Shown here in pieces: positions 1 to 9,116 of a stretch of 64,000 bases of DNA (positions within the stretch are counted from its first letter, which is position 1; the number at the start of each line of letters is the position of its first letter). The notes under the pieces are model-generated. The model was not told the DNA's origin. It ran no database searches and saw only the letters and a list, made by a program, of their open reading frames with translations. Origin of the DNA: Polaromonas sp. 39-63-25 (GTDB taxonomy: Bacteria; Pseudomonadota; Gammaproteobacteria; Burkholderiales; Burkholderiaceae_C); contig NZ_NCJH01000008.1 of the NCBI RefSeq assembly GCF_002278925.1, positions 1 to 64,000 of the forward strand, read 5' to 3'. A program made the translations under genes and the position numbers.

Positions 1-1362
1 GCTGGCCGCCGTGATCTCGGCCATGATGTCGGTCACACGTTTGACGCTGTCGACAATCTCGTCCATGGTCTTGCCGGCCTCGGCCACCTGGCTGCTGCCT
101 TCTTCGACCTTGCTCACCGAGTCATCGATCAGAGTCTTGATCTCTTTGGCCGCTGCCGCACTTCTCTGGGCCAGGTTTCTGACTTCAGCAGCCACCACCG
201 CAAAGCCTCTGCCCTGTTCCCCGGCCCGGGCCGCTTCGACGGCGGCATTGAGGGCCAGGATATTGGTCTGGAAGGCGATGCCGTCGATCACGCCGATGAT
301 GTCGACGATCTTGCGGGAGGAGGCGTTGATGGCGCCCATGGTGCCCACCACTTCGGCGACCACGCTGCCGCCCTTGACGGCCACGCTGGAGGCGGTCACC
401 GCCAGCTGGTTGGCCTGGCGGGCGTTGTCGGCGTTCTGTTTGACGGTGGACGTCAGCTCTTCCATGGACGCTGCGGTTTCTTCGAGCGAGCTGGCCTGCT
501 CTTCGGTGCGGGACGACAGGTCGTGGTTGCCGGCGGCGATCTGGCTGGATGCTGTGGCGATGGTGTCGGTGCCGCTGCGGACTTCGCCGACCACCCGGGC
601 CAGGCTGTTGCACATCTGTTTCATGGCAAACAACAGGCTGGATTCGTCACCTGCGCGGGTCTGCACATCCATGGTCAGGTCGCCGGCAGCGATGCTGCTT
701 GCAATCGCCACCGCGTAGTCGGGTTCACCACCGAGTTGTTTCATCACATCGCGGATCAGCCAGAAGGTGATGCCGACACCCAGCAGAATGGCCACGCCCG
801 CCATGACCACACTGATGAGCAGCATCTGCTGTGTGAACCGGCGCAGTTCTGCTTCGGTGCTTTTGGCGGCCTCGGTTTTGGCCTTGATGAACTCCTGCAG
901 ACGCGCGCGCATGTCCCGCCAGACGGGTGTTTCTGCGGTGTTCAGCAGGCTCCTGGCAGCATTCGTATCACTCTGGGCGAGCTCGGCAATCTGCTTCTGG
1001 AGCAGCGCCTGCTTGTCACGCAGTTCGCCAACCTTCTGCAGAGTTTTCAATGTACCGCCATCCCCTTTTGAAAGGGATATCGCCGCCTCGTAAGAGGTTT
1101 TGAATTCGTCGCTGGCCGCGTCCAGATTTGCCTGGGCCTTTTTATTCGCCGGGTCGAGCACGATATTGCGCAAGGCCTGCCCCATCTGCAAGCCCTGGGC
1201 GTACAGATTGCCCCCGGCTTGAAGCAAGGCCTGGTCTTGCTGGAGAAAATTCTCGAACTGGCTTTTCGCGTTCTGCATGCCCACCAGCGCCACACCAATG
1301 GCCAAAGTGAAACAGGCGCAAACCAGCGCCATCACGGAAATCATCTTGGTTCGGAGTTTCAT
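1..1362 (-). CDS. Methyl-accepting chemotaxis protein, 3' end cut by window edge
   Basis: A transmembrane chemoreceptor that senses a ligand outside the membrane and controls the CheA kinase. The first 454 codons are visible from an ATG at 1362 and the frame is still open at base 1. An N-terminal membrane segment (about residues 7-27) is followed by a helical periplasmic 4HB-like sensor region, a second membrane segment (near 185-205), a HAMP-like stretch and the start of the cytoplasmic signalling domain. The conserved hairpin is plainly readable: the run [19 protein letters not shown] followed by [14 protein letters not shown]. Identity as an MCP is certain, the ligand is unknown. A purine-rich stretch (AAGGGAAG) just before the ATG is a plausible ribosome site. 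Confidence 0.95.
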   Translation of the reverse strand, partial: MKLRTKMISVMALVCACFTLAIGVALVGMQNAKSQFENFLQQDQALLQAGGNLYAQGLQMGQALRNIVLDPANKKAQANLDAASDEFKTSYEAAISLSKGDGGTLKTLQKVGELRDKQALLQKQIAELAQSDTNAARSLLNTAETPVWRDMRARLQEFIKAKTEAAKSTEAELRRFTQQMLLISVVMAGVAILLGVGITFWLIRDVMKQLGGEPDYAVAIASSIAAGDLTMDVQTRAGDESSLLFAMKQMCNSLARVVGEVRSGTDTIATASSQIAAGNHDLSSRTEEQASSLEETAASMEELTSTVKQNADNARQANQLAVTASSVAVKGGSVVAEVVGTMGAINASSRKIVDIIGVIDGIAFQTNILALNAAVEAARAGEQGRGFAVVAAEVRNLAQRSAAAAKEIKTLIDDSVSKVEEGSSQVAEAGKTMDEIVDSVKRVTDIMAEITAAS

Positions 1363-1591
1363 GGTGCACTTCCCTTTTTTCTAATTTCACAGAAAGAGCT
1401 GTGGCGGTTCGGCGGTGGCCGATGCCGTTTAAATGGTTCAATCCATCCAGGCGGGATGCGCAGGACTTCAAACACTTCGCATTCACCGGCCCCCGCGGCT
1501 GGGCGCGAAAACCAGCCGATGCGCTGGAAGCTCCTGCTGAGGCCTTGTCGGAGCCTCTTATTGAATAACGGCAAGTCGCACCAAAAACTTG

Positions 1592-1863
1592 AGGTCCAGC
1601 CTAGGAGGGGCTGATTTGTGGGAAGGCTGGACGGGGGCGGAGGGCGACGTGATCGTCAGCTACACCTGCTCACGGTGAACGCCAACAGCCACGCCCTGAT
1701 GAGCCGAGGCCAGCAGCCCGGCAACGAAAAACGCATGGTGGCGATATTGAACGAGGGCGCGTCTGATGCCTGGCTCAGCGCCCGGCCCGAGAAGGCCCGG
1801 GAGTTCATGCGGGCTTATCCGGCGAATTGGTTGACGGCCAACCCGGTTGAAAAAAGTCGCTGA
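1592..1863 (+). pseudogene. SRAP/YedK-type (HMCES) protein remnant, C-terminal part, frameshifted
   Basis: Remnant of an SOS response-associated peptidase-family protein, which crosslinks to abasic sites in single-stranded DNA. The first part reads in one frame as LWEGWTGAEGDVIVSYT (from about 1616 to 1666). The reading then continues one frame over as LLTVNANSHALMSR, then KRMVAILNEG, DAWL and FMRAYPANWLTANPVEKSR, to a stop at 1861-1863. This matches the usual end of the family as I remember it. A one-base loss near 1666 would explain the shift. The catalytic N-terminus (MCGR) and middle are not recognisable upstream in 1363-1591, so the gene is truncated as well as shifted. No function expected. 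Confidence 0.7.
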
Positions 1864-2040
1864 TTGGCGGTTCGGGCCCGAATTACCCGGTTGCAGGTGC
1901 TCGTTCAGTCTTGAAGAAGTGCTGTCCCTGAAACTCGGCATTGTCAGCCACGCCCGTATCGCGCGCTTTAGCCTTGCATATTTCAACCAGCATCGGTTTG
2001 ATAGCGGACGACATCATGTCGTTGAAATTAGCCAGTCACT

Positions 2041-2874
2041 TTATTCTTGAGCTGAAAGAATTGACTGCAGTTCAAGCCCAGCCTGTCCTTCTGTCGACAG
2101 AAAACGAGATATAGACTCAATATTTAAGAACTGTAAGGCAGGCAAAGAATGAGCGATTCTTCTGGTTCTAATTTCACGACTTGTCTGGATGATCTGCTTG
2201 AATGGAATTGCTAACCAAGCGTGTTCAGGCTGGAATGTAAATGCGTTCGTAGCATCCGTGAGATACACATCAAGCTGTGTAGATATTTCAGAAAGGTTGG
2301 AAAGCTTAAATGTTGGCTTTATGTGACTTGGGAAATCGGGGTCCGAAAAAAGCGCAAGTCTGTAGTGCACCAAATTTCTTGTCTCCATCATCCATTCGTA
2401 TGGAGTCTTGTTATCGACTGAGTTGCTAAGCAACGGGTCCCCGCCACGGTATAGATCTTCATATAAATGTAATGTAGCGTCGTGATCATTTCTGTAGCGG
2501 TTACCAGCGAGTCGGATTGCGGTTCTATTGGCACTAGTTAGATCAATCCGGTACCAGCTCTGATTACGAACCATACCTTGACGTTTGGCGCATAAGTTGG
2601 CTCTCGAACTGTAAAAAAGACTGTAGTAAAGCTTAACTAGTCCCCAATTAATATGACCATTGGCGATGTCATGAACGCCGCCGCAGAATGACACCAAGGC
2701 CTTCGTGAAAAGACTAATTGCATCAACAGCTATTGCGGCTTGAGCTTCTGCTAACTGTGGGGTCCCTAGTGTGAATGCGTTCAGTTGAGTTTTGAAATTC
2801 GTCCACTGAGTAAGATTTGTACAGCCCAGCTCCTTCTCAACCCATGTCTGGAATTGCAGGCGATCAGAACTCAT
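2041..2874 (-). CDS. Hypothetical protein, possible HEPN-like partner of the DGQHR protein
   Basis: A 277-residue mostly helical soluble protein that I do not recognise as a named family. Residues 77-95 (WGLVKLYYSLFYSSRANLC) resemble the helix found in HEPN-fold proteins, and residues 164-172 contain ETRNLVHYR. The spacing R-x3-H is one short of the canonical HEPN R-x4-6-H motif, so nuclease assignment is only a guess. The ATG lies inside the end of the DGQHR gene (11-base overlap), so the two are translated together. Base composition is clearly AT-richer than the surrounding genes, suggesting recent transfer. It could serve in defence with its partner, but nothing here proves it. Confidence 0.6.
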   Translation of the reverse strand: MSSDRLQFQTWVEKELGCTNLTQWTNFKTQLNAFTLGTPQLAEAQAAIAVDAISLFTKALVSFCGGVHDIANGHINWGLVKLYYSLFYSSRANLCAKRQGMVRNQSWYRIDLTSANRTAIRLAGNRYRNDHDATLHLYEDLYRGGDPLLSNSVDNKTPYEWMMETRNLVHYRLALFSDPDFPSHIKPTFKLSNLSEISTQLDVYLTDATNAFTFQPEHAWLAIPFKQIIQTSREIRTRRIAHSLPALQFLNIESISRFLSTEGQAGLELQSILSAQE

Positions 2875-3919
2875 ATTCCTCTTGTGAAGGCGTCTTATCT
2901 TTCAAGTAACTTTCCAAATGGTCTTTTGCAACTCTGCGGGCTGATTTTCCATCTAGCTGTTTGACATCTTCCATCAACAAGAGACCTGTGACGTCAAGTC
3001 GAATCGATTCACGCATTTTTTCCGTTGAGAAATTTTTCGAACTTGCACACGCAGGCAACAGCGTTCCTGTTAAGAAGTCTATTGCGCCGGAAAAGGCCGA
3101 AGCTCGCAGGAAGGGATTCTTTCCCTTGTTTTCCCACAAACCTTCGTCGTCGTAAAAAGACTTTATCGCGATAAAAAAATTGAGTAACGTAGATTTTTGG
3201 TACTGAAGACTTTTGAGGTTGACTTTGGTAAATGCTCCGTCCGGACCTAAATGTGGCTTGAGCGCGGACACAATAGTCGATAGATCGATTGCCGCGGCGC
3301 CTTTTGATAGGCCGGGAAATTTAATTAATTGGTAGTACGGAGATTCGGGGTTCTCATGAAGCTCCGTTGCCAGATCACTTGCTCGATTAATTAAGTGATT
3401 CGGATCTGTGTCTACTTCTCCAAATAGGTCATAAATCAGACTTTTCGGAACAGGCTTTTGTTCGGTGTTGATGTTTAAAAATATGGAGGCGGCTTCAGCG
3501 GTTGTCAGGCCAAGCGCTAACGAAACCAAGATTTCTCTCTCACCAACCGTGGGGTCCTGCATCATTGCGCGCTCCAGTCCAGCAAGCCTGTGCTGACCGT
3601 CTATAACTTGGGCAGATCGGGCAATAAGCGGCAATTCGATTTGGCGTTGAGCCTTTTGAATTTTTGGCTTGTCCGTGCTATTGGTCCAATTAAGAATAAA
3701 GGTGTTGAAAAAGCCATTGTTTTTAAGCACGAAATCGCGAATTGCGTTGACACGCCGAGTTACCAGTAACCTTTGTACCGCACCCTCTTCCTCCTGAACC
3801 CCTCGGGCTGCGACGTAGTGCATGAAGACCGCATCTTTGACCTTCATGGCAAATGTGTAGACCACAATTCCTTGAAATTTTGAAATGAGGCATGGGTACT
3901 GTCGCGTCTTCACGGCCAT
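2864..3919 (-). CDS. DGQHR-motif (DndB-related) protein
   Basis: A 351-residue protein of the DGQHR group, whose best-known relatives are DndB-like proteins linked to DNA phosphorothioation and other restriction loci. The motif IDGQHRLAGLERA follows a ParB-like N-terminal region and is preceded by a basic VTRRVNAIRDF segment; DGQHR sits about 105 residues into the protein. I place the start at 3919 because TAGGACTAAAA before that ATG is a good ribosome site, whereas the upstream ATG at 3961 has none. No dnd or other sulphur-modification gene is in the window. The gene follows glnS on the same strand, about 50 bases after its stop, with unlike base composition. Function unknown. Confidence 0.75.
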   Translation of the reverse strand: MAVKTRQYPCLISKFQGIVVYTFAMKVKDAVFMHYVAARGVQEEEGAVQRLLVTRRVNAIRDFVLKNNGFFNTFILNWTNSTDKPKIQKAQRQIELPLIARSAQVIDGQHRLAGLERAMMQDPTVGEREILVSLALGLTTAEAASIFLNINTEQKPVPKSLIYDLFGEVDTDPNHLINRASDLATELHENPESPYYQLIKFPGLSKGAAAIDLSTIVSALKPHLGPDGAFTKVNLKSLQYQKSTLLNFFIAIKSFYDDEGLWENKGKNPFLRASAFSGAIDFLTGTLLPACASSKNFSTEKMRESIRLDVTGLLLMEDVKQLDGKSARRVAKDHLESYLKDKTPSQEEYEF

Positions 3920-3969
3920 TTTTAGTCCTATGTTTTTAACTGCGTCGCTGTTTGCGTGCATTGCGCATT

Positions 3970-6066
3970 TTATTTACCCCAAGAGTCTTTCATACCCGCC
4001 ACCCGATTAAATACGGCTTTACCCGCAGCGTGATCCTTCAAGTCAGTGACAAAGTACCCGTGCCGCTCAAACTGAAAACGCTGGCCGGCTTCAACATTCG
4101 CCAGTGAAGGCTCCACATAAGCCGTCACCACGCTCAGGCTGTCCGGGTTCAGGTTTTCCAGAAAGTCCTTGCCGTCCGCCTCGGGGTGGGCCTGGGTAAA
4201 CAGGCGGTCGTACAGCCGTACTTCGGCCTGCACGGCGTCGTTGACGCCGACCCAGGTGATCACGCCCTTGACCTTGACGCTGTCGGAGCCGGGGGTGCCG
4301 CTTTTGGTGTCGGGGATCAGTTTGGCTTGCACTTCGGTGATGTTGCCCGCCGCGTCTTTGGTCGCACCCACACATTCGATGACGTGGCCGTATTTCAGGC
4401 GCACCTTGCTGGCCGCGATGGCCTGGCCGCTGGCGTTGGTGTGGGCGGGGAACAGGCGGAAGAAACCTTTGGGTGGCGTTTCTTCGTAGTCGGTGCGTTC
4501 AATCCACACTTCCTTGCCGATCCTGAACTCGCGCGTACCCATGTCGGGGTGGTGCGGGTGCACGGGGGCGCTGCAGTCGTCCAATTTACCGGCGCCCATG
4601 ACCTCGTCCCAGTTGGTCAGCACCAGCTTGACGGGGTCGAGCACGGCCATGGCGCGCGGGGCGCTCGGGTCCAGCGTGTCGCGCAGGCAGCCTTCCAGCG
4701 TGCTGTAGTCAATCCAGCTGTCGCTTTTGGTCACGCCTATGCGTTCGGCAAACAATTGAATCGCTTCGGGTGTGTAGCCGCGCCGGCGCAGGCCGACGAT
4801 GGTGGGCATGCGCGGGTCGTCCCAGCCGGTCACGCGGTTTTCGTTGACGAGTTGGGCGAGCTTGCGTTTGCTGGTCAGCACATAGGTCAGGTTGAGCCGC
4901 GCAAACTCGTGCTGGTGCGGCAGCAGGAAGAGGTTGGGGCGTTCGCCGTCGAGCGCGTGTTCGAGCAGCGGCGTGAACTGCGCGAGTTCTTTTTTGAGCA
5001 GCGCAAAAAACGCGGGCAGGTCGTGCAGCACGGCGTCGGGGTTGTGTTCCCAGCGCACAAACATGGCGCGCATCTGCGCCTCGGCCTCGCTGGCAAACAG
5101 CTTGTCGGCGTGGTTGTGGCAGTGCAGGGCAAATTCCTTGCCGGCTTCCAGGCCCTGGCCTTCGATTTTTTCAACCAGCTCGCGCGCTTGTGCAAACTGC
5201 GGCGCGCGCAGGATGGGAACGATGCGCTCCAGCGTCCAGTCGTAAAACGGGCGCTGGTCTTCAAACTCCAGCGTGCAGATGCTGTGGGTGATGTTCTCGA
5301 GCGCGTCCTCGATCGGGTGCGCAAACGAGTACATCGGGTAAATGCACCACTGGTCGCCGGTGTTGTGGTGCGTGGCGCGGCGAATTCGGTAAATCGCCGG
5401 GTCGCGCATGTTGATGTTGGGGCTGGCCATGTCGATTTTGGCGCGCAACACGGCGGCGCCGTCGGCGAGTTTGCCGCCCTTCATCTCGCGAAAACGCGCC
5501 AGATTCTCGGCCGGTGTGCGTTTGCGGAAAGGGCTGTCCACCCCGGGCTTGACGAAATCACCGCGGTTGGCGCGCATATCGTCGGCGCTTTGTTCGTCCA
5601 CATAGGCGTGGCCGGTTTCGATCAGGTATTCCGCGGCGCGGTACATGAAGTCGAAGTAGTCGCTGGCCTGGAACAGGTGGGCGGTCGCGACGCCGTTGAC
5701 CGGGGCATTCCAGTCAAAACCCAGCCATTTCACGGCATCGATGATGCTGTTGACGTATTCGGTGTCTTCTTTTTCGGGGTTGGTGTCGTCAAAACGCAGG
5801 TGGCACACGCCGCCGTAGTCGCGTGCCAGGCCGAAGTTCAGGCAGATGCTTTTGGCATGGCCCACATGCAGGTAGCCGTTGGGCTCGGGCGGAAAGCGGG
5901 TGCGGATGCGTGCGGTGTCGGGCTGGCCGTCGGCGTGGTGGGTGGCGTCGCCGGGGCTGCCGCCCCATTTGCGGCCGGAATAGGTGCCGGCGGCCAGGTC
6001 ATGCTCGATGATCTGGCGCAGGAAATTGCTGGGTTTGTGGGTTTCTTTGTCTGCAGGGGCGTTCAT
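3970..6066 (-). CDS. glnS: Glutaminyl-tRNA synthetase with an internal insertion
   Basis: Charges tRNA-Gln with glutamine in the cytoplasm (class I synthetase). The class I signature appears as PPEPNGYLHVGHAKS (residues 59-73) and the KMSKS-type loop as LTSKRKL (397-403). The C-terminal anticodon-binding beta barrels follow, ending in KAVFNRVAGMKDSWGK. Length is 698, against about 555 in E. coli. Much of the excess is a block at about residues 284-383, between the segment DWTLERI and LPHQHEFARLNLTYV, which are nearly adjacent in E. coli GlnRS. No fused C-terminal YqeY domain is seen; a separate yqeY lies at 50155. Assignment is secure, the role of the insert is unknown. Confidence 0.97.
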   Translation of the reverse strand: MNAPADKETHKPSNFLRQIIEHDLAAGTYSGRKWGGSPGDATHHADGQPDTARIRTRFPPEPNGYLHVGHAKSICLNFGLARDYGGVCHLRFDDTNPEKEDTEYVNSIIDAVKWLGFDWNAPVNGVATAHLFQASDYFDFMYRAAEYLIETGHAYVDEQSADDMRANRGDFVKPGVDSPFRKRTPAENLARFREMKGGKLADGAAVLRAKIDMASPNINMRDPAIYRIRRATHHNTGDQWCIYPMYSFAHPIEDALENITHSICTLEFEDQRPFYDWTLERIVPILRAPQFAQARELVEKIEGQGLEAGKEFALHCHNHADKLFASEAEAQMRAMFVRWEHNPDAVLHDLPAFFALLKKELAQFTPLLEHALDGERPNLFLLPHQHEFARLNLTYVLTSKRKLAQLVNENRVTGWDDPRMPTIVGLRRRGYTPEAIQLFAERIGVTKSDSWIDYSTLEGCLRDTLDPSAPRAMAVLDPVKLVLTNWDEVMGAGKLDDCSAPVHPHHPDMGTREFRIGKEVWIERTDYEETPPKGFFRLFPAHTNASGQAIAASKVRLKYGHVIECVGATKDAAGNITEVQAKLIPDTKSGTPGSDSVKVKGVITWVGVNDAVQAEVRLYDRLFTQAHPEADGKDFLENLNPDSLSVVTAYVEPSLANVEAGQRFQFERHGYFVTDLKDHAAGKAVFNRVAGMKDSWGK

Positions 6067-6215
6067 GTGGTCGATTCTAGGGTGTTGCCACTGGACAACC
6101 CAGTTGGGGCGTTACTTTTGGCTACGCTCTTCACTGTGCGTGCGGTAGGCCGTTACCTGGCCGCTGCGTTTAATACCTACATGGGCTTTTTCTGCCCAGT
6201 ACCAAGGAGAAAGCA

Positions 6216-6650
6216 ATGCTCAAGACAACCGTTCAAGCCGCCCCTTCCCGCAAGCCGGTGCTGATGGCCGGCGCCGCTGCCGCCCTGGCCATTGCGGCGA
6301 TGGGGTTTGCCGGCGGTGCCCATGCCCGCAGCGACGTCCAGTTTTCCGTTGGTGTGGTGCTTCCGGGCGCGCAGATCGGCGTGACCAATGCCTACCCGGT
6401 GTATGCGCAGCCGGTTTACGTGCAGCCCCCGCCTGTCTATATGCAGCCCCGTCCTGTGTATGTGCAGCCGGCGCCGGTGTATTACCAGCCGCGCCCGGTC
6501 TACGTGCAGCCCGCCCCGGTGTATTACGGTCGCCCCCATGGCTGGCACAAGCGGCATGGCCGTCATGGCCGCGACGACGACCGACGTGGTGGTTATCGCC
6601 AGGGTGGCTACTACGTGCAAAACCAGCCTTCAGGCTATTACGGCCGCTGA
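6216..6650 (+). CDS. Small exported Pro/Tyr-rich repeat protein
   Basis: A 144-residue secreted or surface protein of unknown function. A signal-peptide-like segment (about 14-38, ending AHA-RSD) is followed by a short beta-like stretch, then seven tandem PVYxQPx units at residues 61-104, then a basic and glycine-rich tail (GWHKRHGRHGRDDDRRGG and YYGR). AAGGAGAAAGCA before the ATG is a strong ribosome site. Similar PVY/QP repeat proteins are often annotated as hypothetical exported proteins in this order of bacteria; the repeat suggests an extended, possibly cell-wall or matrix-associated chain, which is inference. A rho-independent terminator follows 20 bases after the stop. Confidence 0.8.
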   Translation: MLKTTVQAAPSRKPVLMAGAAAALAIAAMGFAGGAHARSDVQFSVGVVLPGAQIGVTNAYPVYAQPVYVQPPPVYMQPRPVYVQPAPVYYQPRPVYVQPAPVYYGRPHGWHKRHGRHGRDDDRRGGYRQGGYYVQNQPSGYYGR

Positions 6651-6670
6651 GTCCGCCGCTTGCCACCATA

Positions 6671-6706
6671 AAAAAAGCCCGCAGGCTCAGGTCTGCGGGC
6701 TTTTTT
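6671..6706. terminator. Rho-independent terminator (bidirectional)
   Basis: AAAAAAGCCCGCAG and CTGCGGGCTTTTTT form a perfect 14-base inverted repeat around an 8-base loop, with a T-run on both strands. It sits between the repeat protein (rightward) and the DUF3455 lipoprotein (leftward) and should end transcription from both. Confidence 0.9.
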
Positions 6707-6740
6707 GTGGGCGCCGTGGGCTCGCGCTGAAGGAGGCGTT

Positions 6741-7334
6741 TCAGGAGCCCTTGGCGCGCCAGAAAACGTAGTCGGCCTCGTAAGGCACGGTCATGCGCAT
6801 GCCCAGCTGCGCCGATGTGCAGGGGGTGCTCGATATCCAGCCGCCCACCGTGTGCAGTCGCTGGACGTAGGTGATGTTGTGCAGCACCCCGGGCACGCCG
6901 GAAGACTTGGCGTTGTAACGCTGTAGCGGCAGGTTGTTGCTGCCGTTGGGCACCTCGGAAAATTCGCGGGCCATGACGCTGGAGCCATCCCTGTGGACCC
7001 AGCTCGCGCGTGCCCCCGGCTTGTGCATGATGGCGGCGCCGTAGGTGTCGGTCAGGTCCACGCTGGCGTTTCTCATCAGCCACTCGTATTCATACGGGGC
7101 GCGTCTGACGGCCTGGCATTCGTACAGCAGCCTGCCGTTGCTGGTGGCTTCCAGCACGGCTTGATACCCCTCGGGCACCCGAACGGCCTCGGGCAGGTCT
7201 TGCTGGGTGTTGTAGTGCTGCAGCGGCCGGTAGCCGCAGCCTCCCAGCAAGGCGGCACTGCCAATAAGCACAAACAGGCTGAGGCTGCGCGACACGCGGC
7301 CAACGGGGAAATTGCGGCGGGAGGGTGTTTTCAC
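6741..7334 (-). CDS. DUF3455-family lipoprotein
   Basis: A predicted outer-membrane or periplasmic lipoprotein of 197 residues, function unknown. After a basic start comes a hydrophobic segment ending in the lipobox LLGGC. The mature part carries the features of DUF3455: an early VRVPEGYQAVLEA strand, a middle YGAA..KPGARASWVHRDGSS segment and a late GVLHNITYVQRLHTVGG segment with a Cys in TPCTS. An in-frame ATG exists at 7481, but that would overlap the neighbouring gene. I prefer the GTG at 7334, which has CGGA upstream and gives a normal signal peptide. A paralogue lies at 8341-8886. Confidence 0.75.
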   Translation of the reverse strand: MKTPSRRNFPVGRVSRSLSLFVLIGSAALLGGCGYRPLQHYNTQQDLPEAVRVPEGYQAVLEATSNGRLLYECQAVRRAPYEYEWLMRNASVDLTDTYGAAIMHKPGARASWVHRDGSSVMAREFSEVPNGSNNLPLQRYNAKSSGVPGVLHNITYVQRLHTVGGWISSTPCTSAQLGMRMTVPYEADYVFWRAKGS

Positions 7335-7452
7335 GAAGATTCCGGAGTGTGAGCTTGTTCTAGTACACCCCATGTTTATGGGGGGTGCTGTACGGGAAAA
7401 CCCCCGCGTTTCAGCGCAATCTGTCCTGTCCGGGACCGGCGCAGGGTGCTTT

Positions 7453-7941
7453 TCAGCCCAGGGTGCTGCAGGAAATGTCATACGCGGCCAGGGTTTTGAG
7501 TTTGGAGCCCTGGCCGGGCACGGCGTTGTTGCAGCTTTTCAGGGTCTTGCTGAAGCCGCCCGGTTTGGCTTGCAGGCTGTAACTCACACGGCTGAAGCCA
7601 GGCGCATCCAGGGCGAGGGTGGGGCGCATGGCCACGGCGGTGCTGCCGCGGTTTTCCTGGGCCAGGGTGGTTTGGGGGGCCGGCGTCAGTTCCCACGCCT
7701 GGGTTCCGTCGGCGCGAGCCACGCGCTGGTACAGCAGGTGGTCGTCGCCCGTCAGTGGAAGGGCTTGCGCGGCATCAGGCAGGGGAGCGAGCACCACCGG
7801 CTGGTCATAGGCGCCAAAGCCGCGGGGAGAGGAGACCGGTCCTGAAAAAACCGCGATCATGGCCGCCGTGCCGGTGACCACCAGCAAGGTCAGGCCGATG
7901 GCCAGGCTGATCGCGCGAAACAGATGGTGCGTGTTTCTCAT
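7453..7941 (-). CDS. Hypothetical exported protein
   Basis: A 162-residue protein that I do not recognise. The first 35 residues hold a single hydrophobic helix (ISLAIGLTLLVVTGTAAMIAVF), acting as a signal peptide or membrane anchor, and the rest should be periplasmic. Two cysteines near the C-terminus (SCNNAV and ISCSTLG) could pair. AGGAGTAACCTGAA precedes the ATG. It lies between two DUF3455 lipoprotein genes on the same strand and all three may be made together. The C-terminal SYSLQAKPGG pattern is not enough to place it in a family. Confidence 0.65.
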   Translation of the reverse strand: MRNTHHLFRAISLAIGLTLLVVTGTAAMIAVFSGPVSSPRGFGAYDQPVVLAPLPDAAQALPLTGDDHLLYQRVARADGTQAWELTPAPQTTLAQENRGSTAVAMRPTLALDAPGFSRVSYSLQAKPGGFSKTLKSCNNAVPGQGSKLKTLAAYDISCSTLG

Positions 7942-8340
7942 TTCAGGTTACTCCTTGCTGATCATCAGACCGCAGATTCGGGCCGGGTGCTGTAGGAAGC
8001 CGCCCCTTGCGTGAGACGGCGCACAGCGCGGCGTGGAACCACGGTCTCCCATGCATTGCAGCTTTCCCGGCGGGCTGGTGGGGAGGCGTCTCATGGGAGG
8101 TCTGGTTCATTATTGGGTGGGGCTGAGGACCAGTTTCAGCTGCAACAGGTGTAAGCGTCTGTAGGACGCTGCGCCCAGGCCCTGCGGGCCAAAAACGCGA
8201 TTTGCCGCATGCACCAAAAAAGCCTGCAGACCACCACTCACGCGATGGCCTGCAGGCTGTCAAAGCCGGCCCCCGCCAGACGCGGAAACCGGTCGCTCAC
8301 CATTTCGGCTAACTTCCCAAAAAAACGGCAAGTGCGGGGC
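7942..8340. other. Gap without a recognisable gene
   Basis: About 400 bases between two leftward genes. Short open frames exist on both strands, but none has a convincing ribosome site, known motif or coding-like residue mix. I see no RNA gene or terminator. It presumably holds the promoter of the 7453-7941 gene. Confidence 0.5.
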
Positions 8341-8886
8341 TTACATGGCCTTGTAGAAGATGTAGTCGGCCTGGTACTTGACGATCTGCCTGGTGCCCAG
8401 GTTGCCGGCGGTGCAAGGTGTGGCCGGTGCCACGCCGCCCACGGTGGCCACGCGCTGGATGTAGGTGACGCCCTGCATGGCACCGCTGCCCGTGGCGGGG
8501 TTGCCCTTGACGAGCTGCAGCGGGATGTTGCCGGCCATGTTGGGCGCGACGGCGAGCTGCGTGGCAGTCAGTTTGGAGCCGTCCATGGCCTCCCAGGTGG
8601 CGGGCGGGCCGTAGTACTTGCCGACCTGTTTGCCGCCGCGGTCCATCAGTTTGGCGTCGGGACCGACAAACACCCATTCGAACTGGCCGACCATGTCTTT
8701 CCTGGCGCTGCACTGGTAGCTGATGTCGCCCATGCCCACGGTTTCGAGGGCTACCCGGTTGCCGGCGGGCACCTGCACGGCGGCGGGCAGGCTGGCCTGC
8801 GAGTAGGTCGGCATCATAGTGTTCATGCTGCCGCAGGCGGCAACAAGGGAGACGGCGGCGGTGGCGATGGCGGTACGGATCATCAT
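8341..8886 (-). CDS. DUF3455-family lipoprotein (second copy)
   Basis: A 181-residue predicted lipoprotein and paralogue of the 6741-7334 product, function unknown. The N-terminus is a short signal with lipobox SLVAAC. The mature region starts with LPAAVQVPAGNRVALETVG and ISYQCSAR. It continues with YYGPPATWEAMDGSK and ends with GVTYIQRVATVGGVAP and a TPCTAG cysteine, the same order as in its paralogue. ACCAGGAGTGCCCCTC precedes the ATG at 8886, which I choose over the GTG three codons earlier. Confidence 0.8.
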   Translation of the reverse strand: MMIRTAIATAAVSLVAACGSMNTMMPTYSQASLPAAVQVPAGNRVALETVGMGDISYQCSARKDMVGQFEWVFVGPDAKLMDRGGKQVGKYYGPPATWEAMDGSKLTATQLAVAPNMAGNIPLQLVKGNPATGSGAMQGVTYIQRVATVGGVAPATPCTAGNLGTRQIVKYQADYIFYKAM

Positions 8887-9116
8887 GAGGGGCACTCCTG
8901 GTAGTGAGCTGGCGGGCGCCAGTTGCTGGTTGTGGATGTCGCGGGGTCAACGCACCGGACGGCCGCAATGAATGAAGCCGGCCGTTCGATGGCGTCTGCC
9001 GGGAATACGTGGCCGGCGCGGGTGTGGATTCAGCGCGGGCAGGTCGGGCGTGAAAAAACACCCGCCGGGCTGTGCGGGGCGAGAGGCGGACGGGTGGTGC
9101 TGGCGGGCGCGGTGCC

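Noticed and set aside
2041-2874. Calling the unknown protein a HEPN ribonuclease
   Set aside because: The R-x3-H spacing deviates from the canonical motif; only a general resemblance is present.
4186-6264. Long open frame (692 codons) on the plus strand opposite glnS
   Set aside because: An artefact of high-GC codon use in glnS. Its residue mix is Val/Gly/His/Ala-rich, with no motif or ribosome site.
7943-8263. 106-codon leftward frame between the unknown exported protein and the second DUF3455 gene
   Set aside because: No ribosome site, a Pro/Arg-rich residue mix and no family resemblance.
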